This document shows, piece by piece, positions 7,441 to 16,981 of a DNA stretch of 39,191 bases. The DNA lies in the NCBI RefSeq assembly GCF_000685315.1, contig NZ_ARYM01000031.1:1-39191 (forward strand), in the 5' to 3' direction. The notes below the pieces were generated by a model that was given only the letters and a program-made list of their open reading frames with translations, was not told where the DNA came from and ran no database searches. This stretch comes from Hyphomonas polymorpha PS728 (lineage in GTDB: Bacteria; Pseudomonadota; Alphaproteobacteria; Caulobacterales; Hyphomonadaceae). A program made the translations under genes and the position numbers. Numbering within the stretch: position 1 is the first letter of the stretch; every line of letters starts with the position of its first letter.

Positions 7441-9210
7441 TCAGAGATTGCAGTCTTCTTCCGGAACGGGGGTGCGCACCCATTGTTTGCCGGGGCGCGG
7501 GGGCGTCCAGGGGGTGTAGGTGATGGTGAAGGGGGCGGCGCCTTCGCGCTGGAGGCTGAGGGTGACCGGCGTGCCGGGGGCGGCGTCTCTGGCGGCCTCA
7601 AGGGTTTCGGGGTTCTCGATCAGGTCAAAGCGCTGGATGCCGGCGGCTTCGGCGGGAGTACCCGGTACGATGGGACCGGCGCGGGTGTGGCCGTCTTCAT
7701 CCTTATAGGGACGGAATCCGATGACGAAGTTCTGCAGCATACGGTCTTCGGCGGTGAAGCAGGGGCCGAAAAGGTCTGACGGCAGATCAAGCGGCGCGCC
7801 TTCCATCATGTCGCGGAAGCCGGCCTGGCCAGCCTCGCCGAGATAGATGCCGACAAGGTCATGCCAGAGGGCAACGCCGTCTGCAGCGTCCTTTCCGCTT
7901 TCCAGAAAGTCGAAGATCAGATTGTCCACGCGAAGCTCTCCGCCGGAGGCGGCGCGGATCTGCGCGTCGAGGAGGGCGATGTAGAGCGGCCCGCGATTGT
8001 AGGGCACGATCTGGGCGTTGCCATCGGAGAAGAAGAGGCGGGTGACTTCGGCGTTGGAAAGGTTTGACTGCGGATTGGTGTAATAGGATTTGGCGTAGCC
8101 ATTGAAACCGTCGATATAGTGATCGAGGCTGGTGAGGCCGGCGCGGTAGGGCAGGAGGACAGTGTAGTAGTTCGTCACGCCTTCAGAATACCATTGCTGG
8201 CCACCCGCGCCGCCGCCATCGCCATAGCCGCGCACGAAATGGTGGAGCGCTTCATGGGCGAGGAGCCCGCGGACTTCATCGGGATCACGGTCTTCGCCGT
8301 CGACGGTGCCGAAGATGAAGGAGTTGAAACCGCCGCCACCGCCGCCCTGGAAGCGCTCGGTTGTGCGCATGAAGATGCGGAAGGGCGTGTCGCTGGCGCC
8401 GAAGAAGCTGTTGAAATAATCGTAGGCCTGGCGCGTCCAGCCGGCAGCGCCGTCAAGGTCGAAGGCGGCAGGCGTCATCCAGTAGGTGACGAACGGGCCG
8501 GAGCCGTCCCCGGGCTGGCTGCGCAGGGGGCCGGCCATAAAGAAGGTGTTGTTTAGGTTCTGGGCGGTGACGCTGGCGGTGGCATTGCCTTCGCCAAGGC
8601 TGGAGGCGGCGCGGGCGCCGGGCTCAAGCTCTGAAAGATCCCAGGTGAGGGCAACCTCGCGCGGCCAGCCGGAGACGGGCAGGGCGAGCATGGTGTTGCC
8701 CGCGCCATAGAAGCCGGTGAGCTCGGTGCGGGTGTCGATCAGCGGGCCGGGGCGGGTGGCGGCGGTGATCACGCGTGGTTCGATCGTGTAGCGCACGGTG
8801 ACATCGCCCTGGCTGGCGCGGGCAGCGATCCAGCGGCGGTCCTGGCGGAAATCTGAGGGGTCGACGGGGTCTTCCTCGATGGTCAGCGGCAGGGCGCCGG
8901 CGGCGTCTTCGGCAACCAGCGTCTCAGGATGCTTGAGCGCGCCGGGGGCCATGACGCGGACGATGGCCATGGAGAGGAAGGTGTCGCCGGGCTGGAGCGC
9001 TGGCTCGCGGATGAGCAGGGTGATGTCGATGGCCTCGACCTTTTCGCCGGTGGGGCGGCGGGGCGTGAGGGCGATCTCCATATCGGCAGGCGCGGCGGCT
9101 TGCGCCTCGGCAGCGGGCGCGGGCGGGGCGGCGCAGGTGGCCGGCAGCAGGCAGCCGATCAGCAGCGCGGCGGCGGCGAGGAGCGAGCGGTCGGGGCGGG
9201 CGGAGATCAT
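7441..9210 (-). CDS. exported M61/M1-like metallopeptidase
   Basis: A 589-residue exported protein. The N-terminus MISARPDRSLLAAAALLIGC has a basic start, a hydrophobic core and a cysteine consistent with a signal peptide, perhaps of a lipoprotein. A beta-rich N-terminal domain (about residues 45-250) precedes the catalytic domain. The zinc motif HEALHH gives His319, Glu320 and His323, and WYSEGVTNYY about 25 residues later supplies the likely third ligand. The C-terminal part (about residues 500-570, RAGPIVPGTPAEAAGIQRFD) looks like a PDZ-like domain. This order (N-terminal beta domain, HExxH, PDZ) is that of M61 glycyl-aminopeptidases. It is divergent from a paralogue at 9434. Substrate unknown. 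Confidence 0.82.
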   Translation of the reverse strand: MISARPDRSLLAAAALLIGCLLPATCAAPPAPAAEAQAAAPADMEIALTPRRPTGEKVEAIDITLLIREPALQPGDTFLSMAIVRVMAPGALKHPETLVAEDAAGALPLTIEEDPVDPSDFRQDRRWIAARASQGDVTVRYTIEPRVITAATRPGPLIDTRTELTGFYGAGNTMLALPVSGWPREVALTWDLSELEPGARAASSLGEGNATASVTAQNLNNTFFMAGPLRSQPGDGSGPFVTYWMTPAAFDLDGAAGWTRQAYDYFNSFFGASDTPFRIFMRTTERFQGGGGGGFNSFIFGTVDGEDRDPDEVRGLLAHEALHHFVRGYGDGGGAGGQQWYSEGVTNYYTVLLPYRAGLTSLDHYIDGFNGYAKSYYTNPQSNLSNAEVTRLFFSDGNAQIVPYNRGPLYIALLDAQIRAASGGELRVDNLIFDFLESGKDAADGVALWHDLVGIYLGEAGQAGFRDMMEGAPLDLPSDLFGPCFTAEDRMLQNFVIGFRPYKDEDGHTRAGPIVPGTPAEAAGIQRFDLIENPETLEAARDAAPGTPVTLSLQREGAAPFTITYTPWTPPRPGKQWVRTPVPEEDCNL

Positions 9211-9433
9211 GCGGCGGGGTCCTCGGTCGGCAGGGTTGGCGTAATCCTACAGGCATTGCCGGGGAGATTTAATCGAATGAAAGAGCGCGAGGGGCGGAAC
9301 GGAAAAATCTATCCCGGCAGCGCGCCCATGGCGGGGCATTCATGCGGAGGGGCAGTATTCGGCGGCAATATCGAAAGGACTATTCTGCCCCGCCTGCAGA
9401 AAGTTGACCCTGAAGAATGAGTTGAGGCTTTCG

Positions 9434-11035
9434 ATGGCAGACGCTGCCTGGTTCGGGATTTTGCAGGCGCGCGGACGGGTTGCCGGCATGGCGCTTTGCG
9501 GCCTGATCGCGCTGGCGGCCTGCAAGGGCGCGCCTGACGCAGCCGTGGCCGCGCCTGAGGCGAAGCCGGAAGCTTATTATGAGATCACACTCCGGCCAGA
9601 GCTGGACGAGGGCGGCGCGGTGGAAGCCATCGCCGTTACGTCGCGGCTGCATGGCGGGCTGAAGGGCGGGGAAACCCGGCTGAAGCTGTCTGCGCCGGTT
9701 GTGTACGTGAATGTCATGGGCGTTGCGGACCGTATCCGTGATCTGCGCGTGACAGACGGGGCCGGCCCGGTCGAGTTTACCCTTGAGCAGGACGATCCAG
9801 TGCCCGGAGGCTTCCCATATTTCCGGCATTGGACGGCGACGCGGGATGTCGATTACCCTCTCGACATTTCCTATAGAGCGCTTGTCCAGCCTGAGGGAGG
9901 ACCAGCTGGGCCGGCCTTTGGAATTCGGCCGTCAGCAGGCGGCGTGAGCGGCGCGGGCGCGGGCTATATGATCGTGCCCGTCAATTCAGAGTCCAACCTG
10001 TCCTATCTCGATTGGGATCTGGCAGAGTTCGGACCGGGAGCGGTGGGGGTTACCACGTTCGGAGAGGGACGTGTTGAGGTCAATGGCCCCCCCGCCGCTC
10101 TGATGCAGGGCTGGCTGATGGCGGGGCCTGCCGGGCAATATCCGCCTGCGGAAGAAGAAACACATTTCCGTGCTTACTGGCTGGGCAATTTCCCGTTCGA
10201 TGTGACCGAAGAGATGGCGTATGCCAAGGATCTTTACGACTATTTCGGGGAGTTCTTCGCCTATCTTGATCCGGCGCCGGATTACCGCGTGTTCCTGCGC
10301 CAGCTCGACACCGAGCCTTATGGCGGGGCAACGGCGCTGGCCAATTCCTTCATGCTGTCGCGCGGGCCGGCCCGGCCTGAGGAAATGGGCGGGCAATCGC
10401 CCCGCTCCACCCTGGCGCATGAGATGATCCATATGTGGGTGGGCGGGCTGAGCGGCGAACATGCCCTCACCAACTGGTTTTCCGAAGGGCTGACCACCTA
10501 TTACGAATACACCGTGCCCTTCCGGGCGGGGCGCATTTCTCTTGAGGACTATATCAGCGGGCTGAATGGCCTCACCGACCGGTACTATTCCAATCCGGCC
10601 CGGGCAATGCCTGCGCTCGAGATTGGCCGGGTGGGCTTCAGTGACGGGCGCGTGCGCCATGCGCCCTATCAGCGGGGCGCGCTTTATTTCGCCGATCTGG
10701 ACGCGCGCATCCGCGCGGCAAGCGGCGGGACGCGGACGCTGGACATGCTGGTGCGCGAAGTGTTTGCGCTGCGTCAGCGCGGCGAGATCCAGCTTACCCT
10801 TGAGGCCTGGAGCGATTTTGTGTCGGCAGAACTCGGCGCCGAGGAGGAAGCATTCGTCCGCGCGCTGCACATTGACGGGCAGGTGATCTATCCGGCCACC
10901 GATGCCTTTGGGGCGTGTGTGCGCGGGGCGCCGGCGCCGATCGAGGTGGACGGGGAAAGCTTTGGCGGCATGCGTTGGGTGCGCGTGGAGGGCGTGGCGC
11001 CCGAAGCCTGCTTTGCCAGCGGCCTGCCGGGCTGA
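9434..11035 (+). CDS. exported M61/M1-like metallopeptidase, paralogue lipoprotein
   Basis: A 533-residue paralogue of the protein encoded at 7441-9210. The start ATG 9434 has GAGG about six bases upstream; an in-frame TTG at 9404 is less likely. The signal ends in the lipobox LAAC (about residues 29-32), so the mature protein is probably a lipoprotein. The zinc motif HEMIH gives His329, Glu330 and His333, followed by NWFSEGLTTYYEYTVPFRAG with the likely glutamate ligand. The segment DARIRAASGGTRTLD is nearly shared with the neighbour (DAQIRAASGGELRVD). It lacks the clear PDZ-like tail and is shorter. The two genes diverge from 9211-9433, suggesting shared regulation. Confidence 0.82.
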   Translation: MADAAWFGILQARGRVAGMALCGLIALAACKGAPDAAVAAPEAKPEAYYEITLRPELDEGGAVEAIAVTSRLHGGLKGGETRLKLSAPVVYVNVMGVADRIRDLRVTDGAGPVEFTLEQDDPVPGGFPYFRHWTATRDVDYPLDISYRALVQPEGGPAGPAFGIRPSAGGVSGAGAGYMIVPVNSESNLSYLDWDLAEFGPGAVGVTTFGEGRVEVNGPPAALMQGWLMAGPAGQYPPAEEETHFRAYWLGNFPFDVTEEMAYAKDLYDYFGEFFAYLDPAPDYRVFLRQLDTEPYGGATALANSFMLSRGPARPEEMGGQSPRSTLAHEMIHMWVGGLSGEHALTNWFSEGLTTYYEYTVPFRAGRISLEDYISGLNGLTDRYYSNPARAMPALEIGRVGFSDGRVRHAPYQRGALYFADLDARIRAASGGTRTLDMLVREVFALRQRGEIQLTLEAWSDFVSAELGAEEEAFVRALHIDGQVIYPATDAFGACVRGAPAPIEVDGESFGGMRWVRVEGVAPEACFASGLPG

Positions 11036-11249
11036 TCGCCGTGGGCGCGGGGGCTTTCTGCAGCACAGGATGGGGCAGCTGGCGCGGGCTAGAACATCTA
11101 TGCGCTGGAGGCGCTGGCCGCGCTGGCCTTTGCATAAACAATTTTTCGGCTGCCTGTCAGATGTCAGGCAACGCTCTGGCGGCGCGCGCCCTCAATGGCT
11201 GCCCGTGCCAGAGACTATAACAGATTCAAAGGGTAAGGATTAGAACGCA

Positions 11250-12419
11250 GTGGACGCATCTGATGGTTCCAACGAAAACGTCCTGAGCTTTGCCCATTGG
11301 GTGAGGGATATGATCACATTGATGCGGTCCGGTACGCCGGGGACCGTGCCTCTGTTTGAAAGCTCTGTTCCCGAGCCGGTCGACATGCTGGCCGAAGTGA
11401 TCCGCAATGCATTCCGCGACGGATTTCCGGATTCCTATAAAAGCGTCTTTATGCGGAACAATCCGGATATCAGCGAGCGTCTGGCGGCGCGCTATGGCGT
11501 GCCCGAAGAGTCCATCCTCTGCACGACCGGGGCGACCACCGCCGTTTCGATGATCTATACCGGGCTGCTCTCGCCGGGAGACCGCATCCTAGTGGAGACG
11601 CCGGGCTTTGACATCTTTGCCAACATGGCGCGGGATGTGGGCGTGGAGGCCGATTTCTTCCGGCGCCAGGCGCCCGGATTCGGCATTTCTGTTGAGGGCG
11701 TGCTGGACGCCTTGCAGCCGGATACGCGCATGGTGGTGCTGACCAACCTGCACAATCCGAGCGGGGCCTATGTCAGCGATGAGACGCTGGCCGAGCTGGC
11801 CCGCGCGCTGGAGGCGCGGGGCGTCCTGCTGCTGCTGGATGAGGTGTACCGGGACTATCTGGGCACTGCCGGGCCGGGGCTGGACCCCCGCCAGCATGAG
11901 AATGTGCTGCGCATCAGCAGCCTCACGAAGATCTTTGGCCTGAGCACGCTGCGCTGCGGATGGATCATTGCCGGGCGCCACCTGCTGCGCCGGCTGCGGG
12001 ACTATTCCGAGCGGGCCGATTTCAACGTCTCGCGCCTGTCGCATTGTGTGGCCGCCGAAGTGCTGGCGCGGGCAGACAAGTTTGACGCCTGGCGCAATGA
12101 GATGATGGCGACGGCCCGGCCGATTGCGGCAACCGCGCTGAGCGAGATGGCAGAGCAGAGGCTGATCCAGGCCGGCGTGCCGCTGCTGGGCTGTACCTGC
12201 TTTCCGCAGCTGGTCGGTGTGGGAGACACGCGCAGCCTGTCGCAATGGCTCTCGGCCAAGCATGGCGTGGTGGTGGTGCCGGGCGAATGTTTCGGCGCGC
12301 CGGGCTATCTGCGCATCGGCTATGGCCTGCCGCCGGAGCGGCTGACCGAGGGGCTGGGCCGCCTGTCGCGCGGGCTTGCCGAGTATCGCGCAAACGGCCA
12401 GAAGCGCCATAGTGCCTGA
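11250..12419 (+). CDS. class I/II PLP-dependent aminotransferase
   Basis: A 389-residue cytoplasmic fold-type I aminotransferase without a signal peptide. Visible features are the cofactor-binding TTGATTAVSMIY segment (about residues 92-103), TNLHNPSGAY with the substrate-region asparagine (about residues 165-174), LLDEVYRDYL with the aspartate that pairs with the PLP nitrogen (about residues 197-206) and SSLTKIFG, in which Lys227 forms the Schiff base. The start is GTG 11250 with a GGTAAGGA stretch ahead of it; ATG 11311 is a possible alternative. It is followed at 10 bases by an amino-acid permease, so it probably removes the amino group of whatever that permease imports. The specific amino acid cannot be told. 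Confidence 0.88.
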   Translation: MDASDGSNENVLSFAHWVRDMITLMRSGTPGTVPLFESSVPEPVDMLAEVIRNAFRDGFPDSYKSVFMRNNPDISERLAARYGVPEESILCTTGATTAVSMIYTGLLSPGDRILVETPGFDIFANMARDVGVEADFFRRQAPGFGISVEGVLDALQPDTRMVVLTNLHNPSGAYVSDETLAELARALEARGVLLLLDEVYRDYLGTAGPGLDPRQHENVLRISSLTKIFGLSTLRCGWIIAGRHLLRRLRDYSERADFNVSRLSHCVAAEVLARADKFDAWRNEMMATARPIAATALSEMAEQRLIQAGVPLLGCTCFPQLVGVGDTRSLSQWLSAKHGVVVVPGECFGAPGYLRIGYGLPPERLTEGLGRLSRGLAEYRANGQKRHSA

Positions 12420-12429
12420 AGGAAAACCG

Positions 12430-13752
12430 ATGTCCGATGCCCCGCCCGCTGCCGATGGCCTGAAGCGCAATGTCGGCCTGTTCGGCGTTGTATCACTGGG
12501 GCTGGGCACGGCGGTGGGCGTATCGATCTTCTCGATTCTGGCGCCGGCGGCGGCGGTGGCCGGGCCGGCGATGCTCGTGTCGATGCTGATCGCGATCATC
12601 CCGATGATCGTCTTTGCGCTGATCTATTCCTTCATGGGCGCGGCGGCCCCGGCAACGGGGGCCTCGTTTGAATGGCCGCGCCGCTTTGTGCATCCCTTTG
12701 CCGGCTTCATCATCAGCTGGATGCGGATCGCCGGCAGCACGGCGGCGCTGATCGTGCTGACCATGGTGCTGGTTTCCTACATGTCAGCGGTCATCGCGCT
12801 GCCGTCAAAGCTGGTGATGTTCGGCATTTTTGCAGCGGTGTTCCTGATCAATCTGGCGGGCGTTTCCTTTGTGGCGCGCAGCCAGGCGATCATGCTGGTG
12901 ATCCTGCTGGCCACCTGCGCTGTGTTCGTGTTTGGCGGGGCAGGGCATGTGGAGCCTGAGAATTTCATTCCGTTTGCGGACAAGGGCCTGATCGGCATCT
13001 TTGCGGCGATTCCGCTACTGATTTCCCTCTTCCTCGGCATCGAGAGCGCGACGGAAGTGGGTGGGGAAGTGCGCAATCCGCGGCGGAACATTCCGCTGGG
13101 CATCGCTATTTCCGTGGCGCTGACGGCGGCGGTTTACCTGTCGGTCGCGGTGATTGCGCTGGGCGTTCTGGGGGGCGATGCGCTGGCAGCGTCCTCTGCG
13201 CCGCTGCTGGACGCGGCGCGTATCTCGCTGGGCAATAACGGGCAGTGGCTGATCCTGATCTGCGCCTTTGTGGCCATCGGCAGCTCGATCAATGCCACCT
13301 TCGTGATCATGACGCGGTTTCTCTATGCGATGTCGCGGGCCGGGATGCTGCCGGGCTTTCTGGCGAAGACCAATGCGGCGCGCGGCGTGCCGCAGAACGC
13401 GGTTTACCTTGCCTTCGGCCTCTGCTGCCTGGGGCTGTTCATGCCGCAGAACCTGGTTTTCCTGTTCCTGGCGGTGAATATCCCGACCATTCTCAAATAT
13501 GCGGCGACCTGCCTTTCGGCCATCGGCCTTTGCCGGCGCGAGCCGGAATTGCGCGAAGCAGCTTCGTTCAGCCTGCCGGCCGGCATGGTTTATGCGCTGG
13601 CGGGATTTGGCATCTTTCTGGGCGCGGCGATCATCCTGCTCGGCATTTCGGCCGACTGGCGGCCCTATCTGCTGCTGGGCGGATGGGCCCTGCTCGGTAT
13701 CGTTTATTATTTCCTCAACCTTCGGGTACGGAACACCCGGAAGGGCAATTAA
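12430..13752 (+). CDS. APC family amino-acid permease
   Basis: A 440-residue inner-membrane transporter with about twelve hydrophobic helices. It opens NVGLFGVVSLGLGTAVGVSIF, the GxG-containing first-helix motif of the amino acid-polyamine-organocation superfamily, and has the helix 6 region LISLFLGIESATEVGGEVRNPRRNIP typical of the family. It probably imports an amino acid by proton or sodium coupling. The ATG at 12430 has AAGGA eight bases upstream, which overlaps the end of the aminotransferase gene, so the two are co-transcribed. Its place upstream of a TonB receptor and peptidases suggests it moves peptide-derived amino acids across the inner membrane. Confidence 0.9.
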   Translation: MSDAPPAADGLKRNVGLFGVVSLGLGTAVGVSIFSILAPAAAVAGPAMLVSMLIAIIPMIVFALIYSFMGAAAPATGASFEWPRRFVHPFAGFIISWMRIAGSTAALIVLTMVLVSYMSAVIALPSKLVMFGIFAAVFLINLAGVSFVARSQAIMLVILLATCAVFVFGGAGHVEPENFIPFADKGLIGIFAAIPLLISLFLGIESATEVGGEVRNPRRNIPLGIAISVALTAAVYLSVAVIALGVLGGDALAASSAPLLDAARISLGNNGQWLILICAFVAIGSSINATFVIMTRFLYAMSRAGMLPGFLAKTNAARGVPQNAVYLAFGLCCLGLFMPQNLVFLFLAVNIPTILKYAATCLSAIGLCRREPELREAASFSLPAGMVYALAGFGIFLGAAIILLGISADWRPYLLLGGWALLGIVYYFLNLRVRNTRKGN

Positions 13753-13942
13753 CCGCGCTGGCAGAAATATTCCCCAGCCGGGCGCTGGAGAATAGTTGTT
13801 GCACAAGCCGGGGTGGCCGTGTCGCAAATAGTATAAAAAAACCGTCATCCATTTCCTAGCGTGACATCCAACGAAAAGCCGTGCAGCAGCCAGCGCCATT
13901 GAGGGGCTGGAAGGGGAGCGTGGCTCGGGTCGGAGATCAGCG

Positions 13943-16900
13943 ATGGAGAGAAATGTGATCGTGAAGAGCCTGTTGAATACGTGTGCTCTGGCCGCCATAG
14001 CGTCTGCCCTGGTGGCGCCGCTTGCGGTCGCGCAGGAAGATGAGCCGGCGGCAACCGTGCCGGCGACAGAGGATGCCACCGCGACGCTGGAAACGGTGGT
14101 CATCACCGGCTCACGTATCCGCCGTGATGTCGCCTCCACGCCCGCGCCGGTGGTGACCTACGGCAGCGCTGCCTTCGAAGAGCGCGGCCTGATCAGCGCC
14201 GGTGACGCGCTGAACGAGATCACCTCGCTGCGTCCGCAGCTCAACCAGGCAGCTGGCGACGGCTCCAACTCCGGCTCGGGCCAGCAGTATCCGGAACTCT
14301 TCGGCCTTGGCACCGGCCGGACGCTGACGCTGGTAAACGGCCGCCGGTTTGCGACGACCTCCAGCGGTCTGGGCGACGCGCAGGTGGACGCCAACATCAT
14401 TCCGACCGGCCTGATCGACCGGATCGAGGTGGTTCAGGCAGGCGGCGCGGCCGTCTATGGCTCTGACGCAATTGCCGGGGTTGTGAACTACATCCTGAAG
14501 GACAATTTCGAGGGCCTCGAACTCGACCTGCAATATGGCGACACCGAGCAGGGCAATTTCGAACAGTGGAGCGGCCGGATAACGGCTGGCCAGAACTTCG
14601 ACAATGACCGCGGCAACATTGCCGTGAACCTCGAAATGTCGTCTTCGCCGGTTGCGCGCTTCAGCGATTTTGAAGCCTCCAACCGCTCGCGCATTACGCA
14701 GAGCAACCCGGCAGACACCGGTCCGAATGATGGCATCTCATCATTGAGCGAAATCATTCCCGCCTACTTCTGGAACCACAATGGCAATGGCGTGATCTTC
14801 AGCACGCCCGCGCCGCCGCCAAACTTCCTCACCAGCGTGGGCGGCTCGCCTGCGCAGTTTGCCCCGGACGGCTCTGTCGTTTCCTACGATCCGGGCAACA
14901 TCCTGGGTATTCCGTTTGCGGAAGGTGGTCAGGGGACGCGTTACTCTGACCTCGCCGGCTTGCGGACAGGCGTTGAGCGCTTCACCGGCAACCTCATTGG
15001 CCACTACGACATCTCCGACAATCTGCGCTTCAATACCGAAGTGCTGTATGCCCAGACAAATGGCGAAAGCGTGCCGCAAGGCTATGCGCGCTCGGTGCTC
15101 AACCAGACCAGCGTGACTTCCGGCGCCATCCGCTTCACCAATGCCAACCCCTTCCTCAGCCAGTCGGCCATCGATACGCTGAGCGCAGCGAGCCCGGCCT
15201 TCGCTTCGGGCGGCGGGCTGTGGCTCTCCCGCCACTTCTATGACGATCTTTTCCCGAGCAATCTTCAGGAGAACGAGACCACGACCTGGCGCGTTCTGGG
15301 TGGACTTGAAGGCGATTTTGATGCGGCTGGCCGCAACTTCTACTGGACCGCTTCGGCAAGCTTTGCCGATGTGCGCGGCGAGCAGGGGCGTTGGGAGGCA
15401 GACTTCGCCAAGTTCAACAAGGCGGTGAACGCCGTGCGCAACGGCGCGGGCGACATTGTCTGCGCCGTCAATGCCGACGCCATCACCACCAACGATGATC
15501 CGGCTTGCGCGCCGCTGAACCCGTTCGGCGCAGGCAATATCAGCCAGGCTGCGTCGGAATATGTCTCGGCACGGAGCGGTTTCGAGTTTGCCAACGAGCA
15601 GGTGGATCTGCTGGCAACCATCGGCACGCAGCTGTTCACCCTGCCGGCCGGCGCGGTGGATCTGGTGCTGGCCTACGAGCATCGCCGCGAAGAAGCCACC
15701 TACACGCCCTTCCTGGCAAACCAGCAGGGCCTTGTGGGCACCGGCGCTGTGCAGACCGAAAGCTCGGGCAAATACAACACCAACGAATATTCGGCAGAAG
15801 TGCTCGTGCCGATCTTCGGCGGTGACCTGACCCTGCCGGGCGTGAAAGCGCTGGATTTCAGCGGCACCTACCGCATGGTGGACAACTCCATCGCGGGTGA
15901 AGAGTCCGTCTGGAGCGCCGGTTCACGCTGGCAGGTGACCGATGGCCTGACCTTCCGTGTAACCCGCAGCCGGAACTTCCGTGCACCCACGCTGGAGCAG
16001 CTGTTTGCGCCGCAGAATACCATCATCGCCAATGGCGGATTTGACCCCTGCGATGCTGACCGCATCAATTCGGGGCCCAACCCCGCCGTGCGCCGCGCCA
16101 ACTGTGAAGCTGAGTGGGCCGCCAATCCGCAATATGGCAACCTGGCGACCTTCCAGAACCCTGCCGAGAACTTCACGGTGACCAGCGTTCTGACTGGCGG
16201 CAACCCGGATCTGGCCAACGAAGTTTCCGAAACGACCACCTTCGGCGTGGTGTTTGACAACTTCATCGTGCCGGGACTGACTGTGGCGGCTGACCGGATC
16301 GAGATCGACCTGACGGACGGCCTTTCGGCCTTCACCACGGCCGACTTCATGGCGACCTGCTATGACAGCACCCCGCAGCCAGCGGCCATCTGCTCGGCCT
16401 TCACGCGCCTTCAGACGGCGGATGGTTCCAACCCGGCGGGCACGACCGCAACGGGCCGCACCACCACGTTTAATGCGGGCCAGATCAAGTTCCGCGGCGA
16501 AGTCTACTACCTCAATTACGGCTTCGACGTGAACGACCTCTTCAGCGGCGCGACGGGCAATGTCACGCTTGGCTTCGAGGCGACGCATATGGCCGAGTTG
16601 ACAACTTCGGTGACGGGAACGACCTTCGTCCGCTCTGATAATACCGTGCAACGCCCCGACTGGACGGCCCGCCTCAACGCGGCTTATGCCAATGGCCCGC
16701 TGCGCATCAGCTATCAGATGGACTATCTCGACAATGTTCTGGCCCTGCCGGATGCCACCATCGAGAACAATCCGAACCCGTACATTGACGCCAACTATGT
16801 TCACTCACTGTCTGGCCTCTATGAGGTTCGGGAGGGCTTGACGCTGCGCGCCGGTGTGACCAACATCTTCGATGAGGGCCCGTCCTATCCGACGCTGTAC

Positions 16901-16954
16901 CACGGGGACATCCTCGGCCGCCGTTACTTTGCGGGCGTAAACTACCGCTTCTGA
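13943..16954 (+). CDS. TonB-dependent outer-membrane receptor
   Basis: A 1003-residue receptor that imports large ligands across the outer membrane using TonB energy. A signal peptide ends near residue 31 (AVAQ). The TonB box ETVVITGSRI follows at about residues 50-60, then the plug domain with LTLVNGRRF and DRIEVVQAGGAAVYGSDAIAG (about residues 155-180). The rest is a beta-barrel with RVTRSRNFRAPTLEQLF near residue 675 and the C-terminal YFAGVNYRF ending in Phe. There is no N-terminal STN signalling domain. GGAG lies seven bases upstream of ATG 13943. The gene is followed at 27 bases by an S10 carboxypeptidase, which suggests a peptide-like ligand; the actual ligand is unknown. Confidence 0.95.
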   Translation: MERNVIVKSLLNTCALAAIASALVAPLAVAQEDEPAATVPATEDATATLETVVITGSRIRRDVASTPAPVVTYGSAAFEERGLISAGDALNEITSLRPQLNQAAGDGSNSGSGQQYPELFGLGTGRTLTLVNGRRFATTSSGLGDAQVDANIIPTGLIDRIEVVQAGGAAVYGSDAIAGVVNYILKDNFEGLELDLQYGDTEQGNFEQWSGRITAGQNFDNDRGNIAVNLEMSSSPVARFSDFEASNRSRITQSNPADTGPNDGISSLSEIIPAYFWNHNGNGVIFSTPAPPPNFLTSVGGSPAQFAPDGSVVSYDPGNILGIPFAEGGQGTRYSDLAGLRTGVERFTGNLIGHYDISDNLRFNTEVLYAQTNGESVPQGYARSVLNQTSVTSGAIRFTNANPFLSQSAIDTLSAASPAFASGGGLWLSRHFYDDLFPSNLQENETTTWRVLGGLEGDFDAAGRNFYWTASASFADVRGEQGRWEADFAKFNKAVNAVRNGAGDIVCAVNADAITTNDDPACAPLNPFGAGNISQAASEYVSARSGFEFANEQVDLLATIGTQLFTLPAGAVDLVLAYEHRREEATYTPFLANQQGLVGTGAVQTESSGKYNTNEYSAEVLVPIFGGDLTLPGVKALDFSGTYRMVDNSIAGEESVWSAGSRWQVTDGLTFRVTRSRNFRAPTLEQLFAPQNTIIANGGFDPCDADRINSGPNPAVRRANCEAEWAANPQYGNLATFQNPAENFTVTSVLTGGNPDLANEVSETTTFGVVFDNFIVPGLTVAADRIEIDLTDGLSAFTTADFMATCYDSTPQPAAICSAFTRLQTADGSNPAGTTATGRTTTFNAGQIKFRGEVYYLNYGFDVNDLFSGATGNVTLGFEATHMAELTTSVTGTTFVRSDNTVQRPDWTARLNAAYANGPLRISYQMDYLDNVLALPDATIENNPNPYIDANYVHSLSGLYEVREGLTLRAGVTNIFDEGPSYPTLYHGDILGRRYFAGVNYRF

Positions 16955-16981
16955 TCTGACCAAAAGGAGGTGCCAGACACC

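Noticed and set aside
11589..12599. 336-codon reverse-strand frame across the aminotransferase/permease junction
   Set aside because: It crosses two well-supported forward genes and shows no domain.
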